A stretch of 64,000 nucleotides of DNA, from positions 186,001-250,000 of the forward strand of contig NZ_NQVN01000004.1 in the NCBI RefSeq assembly GCF_002770725.1, written 5' to 3'. Origin of the DNA: Pleomorphomonas carboxyditropha (GTDB lineage Bacteria; Pseudomonadota; Alphaproteobacteria; Rhizobiales; Pleomorphomonadaceae). Position 1 is the first letter of the stretch; each line of letters begins with the position of its first letter. The position numbers were made by a program, and so were the translations under genes. Of this stretch, positions 18,985 through 30,222 are shown in pieces. The notes under the pieces are model-generated. The model had not been told where the DNA came from, did no database searches, and saw only the letters and a list, made by a program, of their open reading frames with translations.

Positions 18985-20313
18985 ATGTCGGTTGGCCCGC
19001 GCAGCACATCGACGGTTCGCCTTTTGATCGTCGATGCGGACGTCTCGTCGCGACGGGTCGTTCGCAAGGCGCTCGAAGCGCGCATTGCCCGGCCGATGCT
19101 GATCCTCGAGACCGCCGAGCGCGACGCCGCCCGCGTGATGGCCGGCAAGCAGACCTTCGACGTCATCGCCATCGATCTCGAGACCATCGGCGGATCGGCG
19201 GCCTTCCGGGCCTTCGTCGAGCAACTGACGCCGACCACCGTCTATGCCATGGGCGATCCCACCGATGTGCAGGCCGCCGTCGCCTGCGTCCGGGCGGGCG
19301 CCGCCGACTTCATCGAGAAGCCGGTCGACGGCAACGCCTTCGCCCGCCGCGTCGAGCGGCAGTTCGTCGAGAGCATCGCCAACACCGTCGACGAGGCCGA
19401 CGGCCTGATCGGCGCGTCGCCGGCGACGCGGGCGCTGTCCGAGCAGATCCTGCGCGTGGCGCCGTCGCTGGGGCCGGTGTTCATTTCCGGCGAGGCCGGC
19501 AGCGGCAAGTCGCTGGTGGCCCGCGCCGTCCATGCCCGCTCGCGCCGCCGCAACGGGCCGTTCGTCACGCTCGACTGTTCGCAAACGCCGGTCGACCGGC
19601 TGGTCGCCGACCTTTCCGAGGCGGATGGCGCCCTCGCCGCCGCCGACGGCGGCACGCTGTTCCTCGACGAGGTGGGGCATCTTCCCGACCCCGCCCAGCT
19701 CGCGCTGATGCGCTTCCTCGATACCGGCGAGATCGTCGGCTTCGATGGCGGCCATCGTCTTTCGGTGCGCATCATCGCCTCGTCGCGGCGGCCGCTCGAC
19801 GACCTCAGCGGCCCCGCCGGCCTCAGGCAGGATCTCTATTTCCGCCTCAACGTGCTGACGCTGGCCGTGCCGCCGCTCAGGGACCGGACGGAGGACATTC
19901 CGCTCCTCGTCGATGCCATGGTGCGGCAGATCAACCGCGACAGCGGCTCGCGCTACACCCGCTTCACGGCGGCGGCCGTGCAGTGCCTGGCCGGCCGCGC
20001 CTGGCCCGGCAACGTCGCCGAATTGAGATCGGCGCTCGAAACCCTGATGGCGCTCTATCCGGGCGACCTCGTCACCGCCGACATGGTGGTACCGGTGATC
20101 GTCGCGCCGGCGGCCATCGCCGCGGCGCCGCGGAAGAAGCTGCCGGCCGAGGTCAAGCCGCTCTGGGTGGAGGAGGCGCGGGTGATCGAGGAAGCGATCG
20201 CCGCCTTCGACGGCAACATCGCCAAAGCGGCGGCCGCCCTTGAAATCAGCCCCTCGACCATCTATCGCAAGCGCCGCGACATCGAAGAGGCGATCGCCGT
20301 CCGCAGTGCTTGA
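18985..20313 (+). CDS. NtrC-like response regulator lacking GAFTGA
   Basis: A 442-residue regulator with receiver, AAA+ and Fis-type HTH domains. The receiver keeps Asp64 (VIAIDLE) and the Lys in FIEKPVDG, but the switch Thr/Ser is not evident. The AAA+ domain has Walker A GEAGSGKS, Walker B GGTLFLDEV and the arginine region DLYFRLN. The surface loop that carries GAFTGA in sigma-54 activators is missing: between TLDCSQTP and ADGGTLFLDE only about 20 residues remain. The protein should not open sigma-54 promoters in the usual way. The C-terminal helix-turn-helix is NIAKAAAALEISPSTIYRKR. The target genes are unknown. Confidence 0.88.
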   Translation: MSVGPRSTSTVRLLIVDADVSSRRVVRKALEARIARPMLILETAERDAARVMAGKQTFDVIAIDLETIGGSAAFRAFVEQLTPTTVYAMGDPTDVQAAVACVRAGAADFIEKPVDGNAFARRVERQFVESIANTVDEADGLIGASPATRALSEQILRVAPSLGPVFISGEAGSGKSLVARAVHARSRRRNGPFVTLDCSQTPVDRLVADLSEADGALAAADGGTLFLDEVGHLPDPAQLALMRFLDTGEIVGFDGGHRLSVRIIASSRRPLDDLSGPAGLRQDLYFRLNVLTLAVPPLRDRTEDIPLLVDAMVRQINRDSGSRYTRFTAAAVQCLAGRAWPGNVAELRSALETLMALYPGDLVTADMVVPVIVAPAAIAAAPRKKLPAEVKPLWVEEARVIEEAIAAFDGNIAKAAAALEISPSTIYRKRRDIEEAIAVRSA

Positions 20314-20480
20314 GTAGTTCTGCGATGCGGCTGGCCCGAGCTTGGAAACCGGCAACGGATCAGTAAGATAAGGGCGAACCACGAAGGCCCCGGCCGGCGG
20401 GCCTGCGACGGCCTTGCGCGGCCGCTTCCGGCGGATGTCCGCGGCGCTTTGTGGACGGCTTTGGGGAAGGACAAGCGGTC

Positions 20481-21065
20481 ATGCACGGGTTGCGTTTTCT
20501 TGCTGCTTTTTCCGCCTGCGTGATGGCGGCGTCCACCGCGATGGCGGGACCGATCCTCGACGAGGCCAAGGCCGCCGAGGCGCTGCTTGCCGAAGGCAAG
20601 GCGGTCGAGGCGCTGGCCTCGCTCGAAGCCGCCTTCAACGCGGCCTGGGACGCCGCGCCGCTCGGTTTCTCGGAGGCGACGTTCGTCACCGGCAAGCCGG
20701 CCGGCTTCGGCATCTACGCCACCCGCCCCAATTCCGTCTTCCAGCCGGACGAGCAGATGCTCGTCTACGCCGAGCCGTTCGGCTACAGCTTCGGCAAGGA
20801 AGGCGACCTGTTCAAGATCGACTTCTCGGCCGATTTCGAGCTCCGCACGCCGCGCGGCCAGATCCTGCACGCGCAGAAGGACTTTGCCTCGCTCGACATG
20901 GTGTCGCGCCGGCGGAACAAGGAGTTCCAGGTCTATATCGTGTATAACTTCAAGGGCCTGAAGCCCGGCGACTACGTGCTGGTGACCAAGCTCAGCGACC
21001 GCAATTCCGAAAAGAAGGGCGAGTTCGAGCTGCCGTTCACCATTGCCGGCAAGCCGGCCAACTGA
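20481..21065 (+). CDS. Secreted conserved hypothetical protein
   Basis: A 194-residue protein with a Sec signal peptide ending at AMA-GPILDEA (about residue 22). The mature N-terminus is an Ala/Glu/Leu-rich helix resembling a short tetratricopeptide unit (AAEALLAEGKAVEALASLEAAF). The remainder is beta-rich, with FGIYATRPNSVF, a YxEPFGYSFG turn and the end pattern LKPGDYVLVTKLSDRNS. I recognise no enzyme motif. The ATG at 20481 follows GGAAGGA, and the downstream GNAT gene starts 4 nt after the stop, so the two are one unit. A periplasmic role is inferred from the signal peptide only. Confidence 0.75.
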   Translation: MHGLRFLAAFSACVMAASTAMAGPILDEAKAAEALLAEGKAVEALASLEAAFNAAWDAAPLGFSEATFVTGKPAGFGIYATRPNSVFQPDEQMLVYAEPFGYSFGKEGDLFKIDFSADFELRTPRGQILHAQKDFASLDMVSRRRNKEFQVYIVYNFKGLKPGDYVLVTKLSDRNSEKKGEFELPFTIAGKPAN

Positions 21066-21069
21066 CCTC

Positions 21070-21558
21070 ATGACCGAACATCCCTTGATCCGGCCCGCGG
21101 TCGACGCCGATGGCCCCGGCATTGCCCGGCTGATCGCCGCCGTATTCGATGAATACGAAGGCTGCCCGTTCGTCATCGCCGAGTTTCCCGAGCTCGCCGC
21201 GCCGGCCGGTCATTACCAGCGGCGGAACGGCCGGCTGTTCGTCGCCGAACATGGCGAGGCCATCGTCGGCTCGTTCGCGGTGTCCTCGCCGGATGGCGAC
21301 GGCGTCTTCGAGATCAACAAGGTCTATCTCGACCGGCGGCAACGCGGCTCGGGTCTGGCGCAGAGGCTCTACGCCACGGCGATCGAGGAGGTCGCCCGGC
21401 GCGGCGGCCGGACGCTGAAGCTGTGGACCGATACCCGCTTTCTCTCCGGCCACCGGTTCTACGAAAAGCTCGGCTTCGTCCGGCAACCGGTCGTCCGCTT
21501 CCTCGCCGACGCCACCGACGGCTGGGAATTCGCCTACCGGCTCGATCTCGGCCGCTGA
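21070..21558 (+). CDS. GNAT family N-acetyltransferase
   Basis: Acetyltransferase of 162 residues. The acetyl-CoA site is INKVYLDRRQRGSGLAQRLY with the classical Arg/Gln-x-x-Gly-x-Gly/Ala pattern (RQRGSGLA), and the C-terminal motif is FYEKLGFVRQP. It starts 4 nt after the secreted-protein gene. The substrate is unknown. Confidence 0.87.
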   Translation: MTEHPLIRPAVDADGPGIARLIAAVFDEYEGCPFVIAEFPELAAPAGHYQRRNGRLFVAEHGEAIVGSFAVSSPDGDGVFEINKVYLDRRQRGSGLAQRLYATAIEEVARRGGRTLKLWTDTRFLSGHRFYEKLGFVRQPVVRFLADATDGWEFAYRLDLGR

Positions 21559-21696
21559 GCAGCCTTGCCGCAGTGTCATGCTGCCACCTTCCGTCCGGCA
21601 CGCTCGTTAGCCTACCAGTCCCGGCCTTGCCGCCGACGCGGCCGGAGCGTAGAAGCCGCGTCTGGCGCTTTTGCCGCCATCCCTTCCGGAGATGCC

Positions 21697-22584
21697 ATGC
21701 AGCCGTCGATGCGCCTTCAAGCCGCGGGCGCCGCCTTCCTCGCCGTTTTCCTGTTCTCGGGACTGGACGCCCTGGTCAAGGCGACCACCTTCGGCACGCC
21801 TTTGGCCATGGTGGTTTTCCTGCGCTACGCCGCCGGCCTGATCTTTTCGGTCGGCTCGGCCGCGGCGCAGGGCCAGCTCCGGCCGAAGAGGTCCACCGTC
21901 CGGCGCGCCGTCGGCAGATCCCTGGCCGGTCTGTCGTGCGCGGTGTTGTTCTTCGGCGCGCTCAAGCTGCTGCCGCTTGCCCAGACGGTGGCGCTCACCT
22001 TCACCTCGCCGTTCTTCATGGTGCTGATCTCGGCCGCGATGATCGGCGACCCGGTTACCCGCCGGTCGCTGTTCGCCGCCGCCTTCGGCTTTTTCGGCGT
22101 CGTGATCATGCTGGCCGAGAAGCTGAGCTCCGAAGCGGGCAGTCCGCTCGGCTTTGCCATGGCGCTCGCGTCGGCGGTGGCCTACGCCCTGTCGATGATC
22201 ATGTCGCGCCGCGATACCGCCCACGACAGCGTGCCGCAGATGATCCTGGTGCAGAACCTGATCAACGCCGCGGTCGCCCTGCCCTTCGCCGTCTACTGGT
22301 ATCAGCCGGTCCCCTCGGAAACCCTCGTGATGTTTCTGGCCATCGGCGCGCTCGGAACCGGCGGCAACTACGCCATCACATGGGCCTATAAGCACGCGCC
22401 GGCGACGCTGCTCGGCCCGTTCGAATTCACCGCGCTGATCTGGGCCGTCACCTTCGGCATGCTTTTCTTTGCCGAGATCCCGAGCCTCCATACCCTTGTC
22501 GGCGCCGCGATCATCATCGGCGCCTGCCTCGCGGTGGTCCAGCCGGCCGCGCCCCGGCGCGCCACCGACAATGCTCGTCCGTAA
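21697..22584 (+). CDS. EamA/DMT-family transporter
   Basis: An inner-membrane protein of 295 residues with about ten transmembrane segments arranged as two EamA repeats (residues about 8-135 and 150-280). The conserved FTSPFFMVLISA and GNYAITWAYKHAPATLL blocks lie at the same place in each half. The family exports metabolites or drugs, and S-adenosylmethionine or nucleotide-precursor transport has been seen in relatives. The ATG at 21697 has GGAG five bases upstream. Confidence 0.88.
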   Translation: MQPSMRLQAAGAAFLAVFLFSGLDALVKATTFGTPLAMVVFLRYAAGLIFSVGSAAAQGQLRPKRSTVRRAVGRSLAGLSCAVLFFGALKLLPLAQTVALTFTSPFFMVLISAAMIGDPVTRRSLFAAAFGFFGVVIMLAEKLSSEAGSPLGFAMALASAVAYALSMIMSRRDTAHDSVPQMILVQNLINAAVALPFAVYWYQPVPSETLVMFLAIGALGTGGNYAITWAYKHAPATLLGPFEFTALIWAVTFGMLFFAEIPSLHTLVGAAIIIGACLAVVQPAAPRRATDNARP

Positions 22585-22600
22585 AATGCCGGAGCTACCC

Positions 22601-22629
22601 TTGACAGGCCGGCGGCATGCGCCTATCTC
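22601..22629 (+). promoter_or_regulatory. Promoter of groESL
   Basis: TTGACA (22601-22606) and TATCTC (22624-22629) are separated by exactly 17 bp, the expected vegetative-type spacing. Transcription would begin near 22636, so the CIRCE element falls at the start of the transcript. Confidence 0.75.
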
Positions 22630-22637
22630 GGGCGCGC

Positions 22638-22664
22638 TTGGCACTCACTTATGGCGAGTGCTAA
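22638..22664 (+). promoter_or_regulatory. CIRCE operator (HrcA site)
   Basis: TTGGCACTC, nine-base spacer, GAGTGCTAA. This matches the consensus TTAGCACTC-N9-GAGTGCTAA at 17 of 18 positions. It lies just downstream of the -10 and upstream of groES, where HrcA would repress the operon until heat shock. Confidence 0.95.
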
Positions 22665-22740
22665 CAGCACATATTTTCCGCCGTGGTCCGCGAGGCTGAA
22701 GCGCGCGCGCCACGGGCAGTTCAAAAACGAGGAGCCGAAC

Positions 22741-23028
22741 ATGAAGTTCCGTCCCCTGCACGACCGCGTCGTCGTCCGCCGGCTGGAATCCGAGGAGCGC
22801 ACCGCTGGTGGCATCATCATCCCCGACACCGCCAAGGAGAAGCCCCAGCAGGGCGAAGTGGTAGCCGTTGGTCCCGGCGCCCGCAACGAGAAGGGCGAGC
22901 TCGTCGCCCTCGACGTCAAGGCCGGCGACAAGGTGCTGTTCGGCAAGTGGTCGGGCACCGAGGTGAAGATCGACGGTCAGGACCTCCTGATCATGAAGGA
23001 ATCCGACGTGATGGGCATCATCGGCTGA
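22741..23028 (+). CDS. groES: Co-chaperonin GroES
   Basis: The heptameric lid of the GroEL chamber, 95 residues. The N-terminus [14 protein letters not shown], the mobile-loop region [19 protein letters not shown] and the [12 protein letters not shown] end are all canonical. It is the first gene of the CIRCE-controlled operon, with groEL 53 bp downstream. Confidence 0.98.
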   Translation: MKFRPLHDRVVVRRLESEERTAGGIIIPDTAKEKPQQGEVVAVGPGARNEKGELVALDVKAGDKVLFGKWSGTEVKIDGQDLLIMKESDVMGIIG

Positions 23029-23057
23029 TCCTGTCAGCCCGTTTCGTCCTCCGTTAA

Positions 23058-24821
<1,764 letters not shown>

Positions 24822-24835
24822 TCCTAGAAACTTGG

Positions 24836-24868
24836 AAGGGCGTCGCGAGAGCGGCGCCCTTTCTTTTT
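24836..24868 (+). terminator. Rho-independent terminator of groESL
   Basis: AAGGGCGTCGC, GAGA tetraloop, GCGGCGCCCTT (one G-U pair), then TCTTTTT. This is a strong terminator for the chaperonin operon. The rest of the gap up to 25050 shows no further gene. Confidence 0.93.
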
Positions 24869-25050
24869 GTCGGCTGCCGATCACGCCTTACCAAAGCTTC
24901 ATCCGCGCCGCCGCAATGTCGCCGCGATCGGGACGTGCTGTCGCGCCCATGAAACCTGGCAGGTTCTTGCCGTGGCATCGAATTTGATTGTCACCGTGGC
25001 GGGATTCTGCATCAGTTCGTCGACTTCTTCCGCCGTTCCGGGGACACCTC

Positions 25051-26856
25051 ATGAAAGCACTCTTTGCGACGCTCGCGCTGGCCTGGCATCTCGCCATTCC
25101 CTATTTCAAGGAAAGGCAACAGGGCGAACTCGCCTTTCGATGGTTCAAGATCCGCCTGCAGGAACGCTGGATCGGCCTCGGCTTCGTCGTGGTGATCCTC
25201 GCCATCAACGTTGCCCAAGTCTATATCAACGTCGAGCTCAACGCCTGGAACAATCGTTTCTACACGGCCTTGCAGGACAGAAACGGCGCCGCCTTCTGGG
25301 CCGAGCTCGGCTACTGGTCCTGGATCGTCGCCATCTACCTCGTCATCTACGTCTACGAGGTCTACCTGACGAGCTGGCTGCGCATCCGCTGGCGGACCTG
25401 GATGACGGACAGGTTCCTCAATCGCTGGCTGGCCGGCGCCACCCATTATCGCCTCGCCACCAGCTACGGGCGGACCGACAACCCCGACCAGCGTATTTCC
25501 GAGGACATCAACAATTTCGTCACCTCGACTTTCTCGCTGACCATCACGCTGTTCAACACCACGCTGTCGCTGATCGCCTTCATGCAGGTGTTGTGGGGCA
25601 TTTCGGCGCATTTCCCCTACGAGATCGGCGGCTTCAATCTCGCGGTCATCCCCGGCTATCTGGTCTGGGCGGCGATCATCTACTCGGTGCTCGGCACCAT
25701 CTTCACCCATCTGATCGGCCGGCCGCTGATCCGGTTGAACTTCGAGCAGCAGCACGTCGAGGCCGACTTCCGCTATTCGATGATGCGGCTGCGCGAGAAT
25801 TCCGAGGAGATCGCCCTTCTCAAGGGCGAGGAGATGGAAAAGCGGGCGATGCGCGGCTTCTTCGGGCGGATCGTCGACAACTGGTACCAGTTGATGGACG
25901 CCAATCGAAACCTGCGCGCCTTCTCGCTGTTCTACGACCAGGTGTCGTCGATCGTGCCGTTCATCCTGCTGGCGCCGGCCTATTTCCTCGCCGGCTCGGC
26001 CATGCAGCTCGGCGTGCTCACCCAGGCGAGCTCGGCCTTCGGCCAGGTGCAGGGCAACTTCTCGATCTTCGTCTCCCTCTACAGCATGCTCGCCGACTGG
26101 AAGGCGGTTCTCGACCGCCTCACCACCTTCGAACGGGCGATGTCGGCCGCCGAGGCCGACGCCGCCCAGCCGGGCGTGACGGTGAAGCCGACCGGCGGCG
26201 ACGCCATCACCGCCGATGGAGCCGTCGTTGCGCTGCCCGATGGCCGGCCGCTCGTCCGGCTTGAGGGTGCCGCCTTCGAAAAGGGCAAGGCCGTGCTGAT
26301 TTCCGGTCCGTCCGGCGCCGGCAAGACGTCGGTGTTCCGGGCTTTCGCCGGAATCTGGCCGTTCGGCGCCGGCGAGCTCGGCATTCCCGAGGGCGCCCGC
26401 GTGATGGTGCTGCCGCAGACCGCCTATCTGCCGCTCGGCACGTTGCGCGAAGCGCTCGCCTATCCCAATCCCGCCGAAATCCACGACGACGCCAGGGTGC
26501 GCGACGTGCTGAGCGCCGTCGGGCTCGGCGCCTTCGCCGACCGGCTCGACGATCTCTCCGAGGGCCCCAACCTCGCCGCCCGCCTCTCCGGCGGCGAGCA
26601 GCAGCGCGTCGCCATCGCCCGCGCCATCCTGGCCGAACCCGACTTCCTGCTGCTCGACGAGGCCACCGCCTCGCTGGACGAGGCGTCGGAAGCCGCGCTC
26701 TACCGGCTGCTCCGGGAGCGGCTGCCGCGGACGGCCATCATCTCCATCGGCCACCGTTCGTCGCTGCGTCCCCTGCACGACGAACTGGTCGTGCTGCGCA
26801 AGCAGGACGACGGCCCGTTCGTGCTGGGCGCGGCGACGCCTCTTCCTGCCGCTTGA
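25051..26856 (+). CDS. SbmA/BacA-like ABC exporter (YddA type, fused ATPase)
   Basis: A half-transporter of 601 residues with an SbmA/BacA-type membrane domain fused to an ATPase. About six transmembrane helices lie in the first 350 residues, including the signature region LNAWNNRFYTALQDRN and the RWRTWMTDRFLNRWL loop. The nucleotide-binding domain has Walker A GPSGAGKT, signature LSGGEQQR, Walker B FLLLDEAT and the H-loop GHRSS. Relatives (Rv1819c, YddA, ABCD proteins) move vitamin B12, peptides or fatty acids. The chosen ATG gives a short hydrophobic start; an upstream ATG at 24988 would add 21 residues. Confidence 0.9.
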   Translation: MKALFATLALAWHLAIPYFKERQQGELAFRWFKIRLQERWIGLGFVVVILAINVAQVYINVELNAWNNRFYTALQDRNGAAFWAELGYWSWIVAIYLVIYVYEVYLTSWLRIRWRTWMTDRFLNRWLAGATHYRLATSYGRTDNPDQRISEDINNFVTSTFSLTITLFNTTLSLIAFMQVLWGISAHFPYEIGGFNLAVIPGYLVWAAIIYSVLGTIFTHLIGRPLIRLNFEQQHVEADFRYSMMRLRENSEEIALLKGEEMEKRAMRGFFGRIVDNWYQLMDANRNLRAFSLFYDQVSSIVPFILLAPAYFLAGSAMQLGVLTQASSAFGQVQGNFSIFVSLYSMLADWKAVLDRLTTFERAMSAAEADAAQPGVTVKPTGGDAITADGAVVALPDGRPLVRLEGAAFEKGKAVLISGPSGAGKTSVFRAFAGIWPFGAGELGIPEGARVMVLPQTAYLPLGTLREALAYPNPAEIHDDARVRDVLSAVGLGAFADRLDDLSEGPNLAARLSGGEQQRVAIARAILAEPDFLLLDEATASLDEASEAALYRLLRERLPRTAIISIGHRSSLRPLHDELVVLRKQDDGPFVLGAATPLPAA

Positions 26857-26896
26857 CGGGCAGTAGCCCACTTTCCGGGCGCCGCACGGCGGCATG

Positions 26897-26937
26897 CGAC
26901 GTATTGTTTCCTTGACGGGAACAATGCGTCGCTCTTT
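26897..26937 (+). terminator. Terminator after the ABC exporter gene
   Basis: CGACGTATTGTTTCC (26897-26911) and GGGAACAATGCGTCG (26917-26931) form a 15-bp RNA stem that is complete when two G-U pairs are allowed. It has a 5-base loop and is followed by CTCTTTT. Confidence 0.8.
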
Positions 26938-27021
26938 TCATGTCTATGCTGGCAACGCATGCGTAGCTATACGGACAGCAACGGCGTCAGGCGATGCCGC
27001 CCTCGGTCACGGAGTATCGAC

Positions 27022-27438
27022 ATGGACAGCATCAAGGCCCCGGCCCTGCTCGCCGGACGCATTCTTCTCTCGATTCTTTTCATCACGTCCGGCTGGCAGA
27101 AGATCACCGGCTATTCCGGCACCGCCGGCTACATGGAAGCGATGGGCGTGCCGTCGATCCTCTTGCCGCTGGTCATCCTGACCGAGCTCGGCGGCGGCCT
27201 CGCCATCCTGGTCGGCTGGCAGACCCGCATCGCCGCCTTTCTGCTCGCCGGCTTCTGCCTGCTCTCGGCCTATCTCTTCCACTACCTGGCGATCACCGGT
27301 ACCGCCGGCCAGGAGATGATGGACATGAACAACTGGCTGGCCTTCATGAAGAACGTCACCATCGCCGGCGGCTTCCTGGCGCTGGTGGGTGCGGGCGCCG
27401 GCGCCCTTTCGGCCGACGCCAAGCTCGGCAAGGCCTGA
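27022..27438 (+). CDS. DoxX family membrane protein
   Basis: A four-helix inner-membrane protein of 138 residues. The DoxX core is [20 protein letters not shown] at the start, then [19 protein letters not shown] and the [13 protein letters not shown] helix. Members take part in redox or thiol-linked membrane processes, but the function here is not known. The ATG follows GGAG at 7-nt spacing. Confidence 0.88.
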   Translation: MDSIKAPALLAGRILLSILFITSGWQKITGYSGTAGYMEAMGVPSILLPLVILTELGGGLAILVGWQTRIAAFLLAGFCLLSAYLFHYLAITGTAGQEMMDMNNWLAFMKNVTIAGGFLALVGAGAGALSADAKLGKA

Positions 27439-27521
27439 TCGGACAACACAACCGGAAAGGACAGGCGGCGGGCCGGCCGGGCCGCTTCGCCTTGCCCTTT
27501 GGCCGCTTATCGATTACTTGG

Positions 27522-27549
27522 AAACCCGCGCGCCCCGCTCGCGGGTTTT
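27522..27549 (+). terminator. Stem-loop terminator before hisS
   Basis: AAACCCGCG (27522-27530) pairs with CGCGGGTTT (27540-27548) across a 9-base loop, with a short T run after it. It likely ends the doxX transcript. Confidence 0.6.
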
Positions 27550-27595
27550 CGCGCGTTTTGGCCGCTCGCGGCCGCTATCCCAGGGCACAGGACTG

Positions 27596-29089
27596 ATGTC
27601 GGATTATCTCAAGGCGCGCCTGCCGCGCGGTCTCGTCGATCGTACCCCCGCCGAGCTCAAGGCGACCGAGGCCATGATCGAGACCATCCGACATACCTAT
27701 GAAATCTACGGCTTCGAGCCGGTGGAAACGCCGCTGATCGAATATACCGACGCGCTCGGCAAGTTCCTGCCCGACCAGGACCGGCCGAACGAGGGCGTAT
27801 TCTCCTTCCAGGACGACGACGAGCAGTGGCTCAGCCTGCGCTACGACCTGACGGCGCCGCTCGCCCGCTTCTACGCCGAGAACCACGAGAAGCTGCCCAA
27901 GCCTTACCGCAGCTATCGCAACGGCTGGGTGTTCCGCAACGAGAAGCCCGGCCCCGGCCGCTTCCGCCAGTTCATGCAGTTCGACGCCGATACGGTCGGC
28001 GCGCCGTCGGTGGCCGCCGACGCCGAGATCTGCATGATGATGGCCGACACCATGGAGGCGCTCGGTCTCAAGGGGCAGTTCGTCGTCCGCGTCAACAATC
28101 GCAAGGTGCTGGACGGCGTGATGGAAGTGATCGGCCTTGCCGGCGACGACAAGGCGGCGAGCCGCCTCACCGTGCTGCGCGCCATCGACAAGCTCGACAA
28201 GATCGGCCCCGCCGGCGTGCGCGACCTCCTGGGCGCCGGCCGCTGGGAGAACCCGGAGGACAAGTCCGGCGACTTCACCAAGGGGGCCGGCCTTCAGCCG
28301 GAGGCGGCCGATGTGGTGCTCGCCTTCGTGGCCAGCGGCGCCGACAGCGCGGCGGACACCGTCGCCAACCTCGGCAGGCTGGTGACCGGCAGCGCGCGCG
28401 GCAGCGAAGGCGTCGAGGAACTGAAGCTGATCGCCGGCCTCGTCGATGCCGCCGGCTACGCCGACCGGGTGAAGGTCGATCCGTCGGTGGTGCGCGGCCT
28501 CGAATATTACACCGGCCCGGTGTTCGAGGCGGAATTGACCTTCGAGGTGACCGGCGACGACGGCCGGCCGGTGCGCTTCGGCTCGGTGGGCGGCGGCGGC
28601 CGCTACGACGGGCTGGTCGGCCGCTTCCTGAAGGAACCGGTGCCGGCCACCGGCTTTTCGATCGGCGTCTCCCGCCTGATGGCGGCGCTCCGGACGCTCG
28701 GCAAGGTCGGCGCCGACAAGGTGAGCGGTCCCGTCTGCGTCCTGGTCATGGACAAGACGCCGGAAGCCCTCGCCGGCTACCAGAAGATGGTGGCGGAGCT
28801 GCGCGCTGCCGGCATCGCCGCCGAGATGTATCTCGGCGCCTCCGGCATGAAGGCGCAGATGAAATACGCCGACCGCCGCAACGCTCCCTGCGTCATCATC
28901 GAGGGCTCCAACGAGCGCGACGCCGGCATCGTGCAGATCAAGGACCTGGCGCTCGGCAAGGAGCTGTCGGCCGGCATCACCGACAATGCCGAATGGCGCG
29001 CGGCGCGCCCGGCCCAGAAGGAAGTCGCCCGCGCCGATCTCATCGCCGAGGTGAAGGCGATCGTCGCGGCGGCCGGAGGCGCGGCATGA
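27596..29089 (+). CDS. hisS: Histidyl-tRNA synthetase
   Basis: Class II synthetase for tRNA-His, 497 residues, in the longer alphaproteobacterial form. Motif 2 is [22 protein letters not shown] (arginines near 115-130), the histidine-A motif is [14 protein letters not shown], and motif 3 lies in [15 protein letters not shown] and FSIGVSRLM. The C-terminal anticodon-binding domain follows ([13 protein letters not shown]). Its stop overlaps hisZ by 4 nt. HisS thus shares a transcript with two histidine biosynthesis genes, tying charging to synthesis. Confidence 0.96.
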   Translation: MSDYLKARLPRGLVDRTPAELKATEAMIETIRHTYEIYGFEPVETPLIEYTDALGKFLPDQDRPNEGVFSFQDDDEQWLSLRYDLTAPLARFYAENHEKLPKPYRSYRNGWVFRNEKPGPGRFRQFMQFDADTVGAPSVAADAEICMMMADTMEALGLKGQFVVRVNNRKVLDGVMEVIGLAGDDKAASRLTVLRAIDKLDKIGPAGVRDLLGAGRWENPEDKSGDFTKGAGLQPEAADVVLAFVASGADSAADTVANLGRLVTGSARGSEGVEELKLIAGLVDAAGYADRVKVDPSVVRGLEYYTGPVFEAELTFEVTGDDGRPVRFGSVGGGGRYDGLVGRFLKEPVPATGFSIGVSRLMAALRTLGKVGADKVSGPVCVLVMDKTPEALAGYQKMVAELRAAGIAAEMYLGASGMKAQMKYADRRNAPCVIIEGSNERDAGIVQIKDLALGKELSAGITDNAEWRAARPAQKEVARADLIAEVKAIVAAAGGAA

Positions 29090-30222
29090 CCGACGCCATC
29101 CAGATCGCCCTCGACAGCTTCAAGACGGCCGGCTTCGCCGTCGTCGACGTGCCGGTCCTCCTGCCGATGGAGGACTTCGTCCGCATCTCCGGCGAGGAAT
29201 TCCGCCGCCGCATCTTCGTGACCTCGTCGAACAACGGCCACGACTGGTGCCTCCGCCCCGAATTCACCATTCCCGTGGTGCGTACCATGCTGGCCGCCGA
29301 GCCGGCCGGCGGCCGCTTCTGCTATTCCGGCCGCATCTTCCGCAACGGCCGCCCCGGCGAGGCCGACGAGGTGTGGCAGGTGGGCGGCGAGATTCTCGGC
29401 GACCATGACCCCGTGGCGACCGACGCCGCCGCGCTCGCCCACGCCGTGGCGATCACCGCCGCCTGCGGCGCTTCCCGCCAGCGCATCATCGTCGGCGACG
29501 TGGCGCTGTTTTCGGCGCTGCTCGCCGCGCTCGACATCCCGCCGGCCTGGCGCTCCCGCCTCACCACGCTGTTCGGCGAGCCGGAGAAGATCGCCGACAC
29601 GCTGGCGCGCCTCGAACAGCGGCGCTTCGGCTTCCCGAGCTTCGCCGCCCATGCCGAAATCATCGAGGCGCTCAGCGCCTTCCCGGCCGAGAAGGTCGGG
29701 CAACTGTTCGCCGACATCCTGTCGATCGCCGGCGTCAAGACGGTCGGCGGCCGCACCACGGCGGAGATCGCCGAGCGGGTGCTAGAACAGGCGATGCTCG
29801 CCGCTTCCGACGGCGTGCCGGCCGGAACCATCGCGGCGATTGCCGATTTCATGGCGATGCAGGACGACAACGGCGGCGATCTCTCCATCGCGGAGGGTGT
29901 CCTTCGCCTCGAGGCGCTGTCCGGCCGCATCGGCGACCGCGCGCCGTTCCGCGCCGCCGTCGACCGCTTCAAGGCGCGCGTCGCGGCGATCGCCGCTCTC
30001 GGCGTCGACCTGTCGACGCTGCACTACGCCGCCGGCTTCGGCCGTCGCCTCGGCTATTACGACGGCTTCGTGTTCGACATTCATGACGCCACCCGCGTCG
30101 AGGTCGGCCAGGTGAGCGGCGGCGGCCGCTACGACGGCCTCGTCCGCCATTTCAAGGCGGCCGAGCCGGTCAAGGCGGTCGGCTTCGCCGTCTGGCCCGA
30201 GCGCTTCCGGAGGGCGTCATGA
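29086..30222 (+). CDS. hisZ: ATP phosphoribosyltransferase regulatory subunit
   Basis: HisZ, 378 residues, a HisS-derived protein that serves as the regulatory subunit of HisG in the first step of histidine biosynthesis. The motif-2-like [14 protein letters not shown] and [16 protein letters not shown] blocks remain, as does [16 protein letters not shown] near the end. The RGLxYYTG substrate motif is changed to [14 protein letters not shown] and the anticodon domain is absent, as expected for HisZ. It is coupled to hisS upstream and hisG downstream by 4-nt overlaps. Confidence 0.95.
   Translation: MTDAIQIALDSFKTAGFAVVDVPVLLPMEDFVRISGEEFRRRIFVTSSNNGHDWCLRPEFTIPVVRTMLAAEPAGGRFCYSGRIFRNGRPGEADEVWQVGGEILGDHDPVATDAAALAHAVAITAACGASRQRIIVGDVALFSALLAALDIPPAWRSRLTTLFGEPEKIADTLARLEQRRFGFPSFAAHAEIIEALSAFPAEKVGQLFADILSIAGVKTVGGRTTAEIAERVLEQAMLAASDGVPAGTIAAIADFMAMQDDNGGDLSIAEGVLRLEALSGRIGDRAPFRAAVDRFKARVAAIAALGVDLSTLHYAAGFGRRLGYYDGFVFDIHDATRVEVGQVSGGGRYDGLVRHFKAAEPVKAVGFAVWPERFRRAS

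Noticed and set aside
24867..26264. Frame on the plus strand overlapping the ABC exporter
   Set aside because: Low-complexity Arg/His-rich product in another frame of the exporter gene; no ribosome site.
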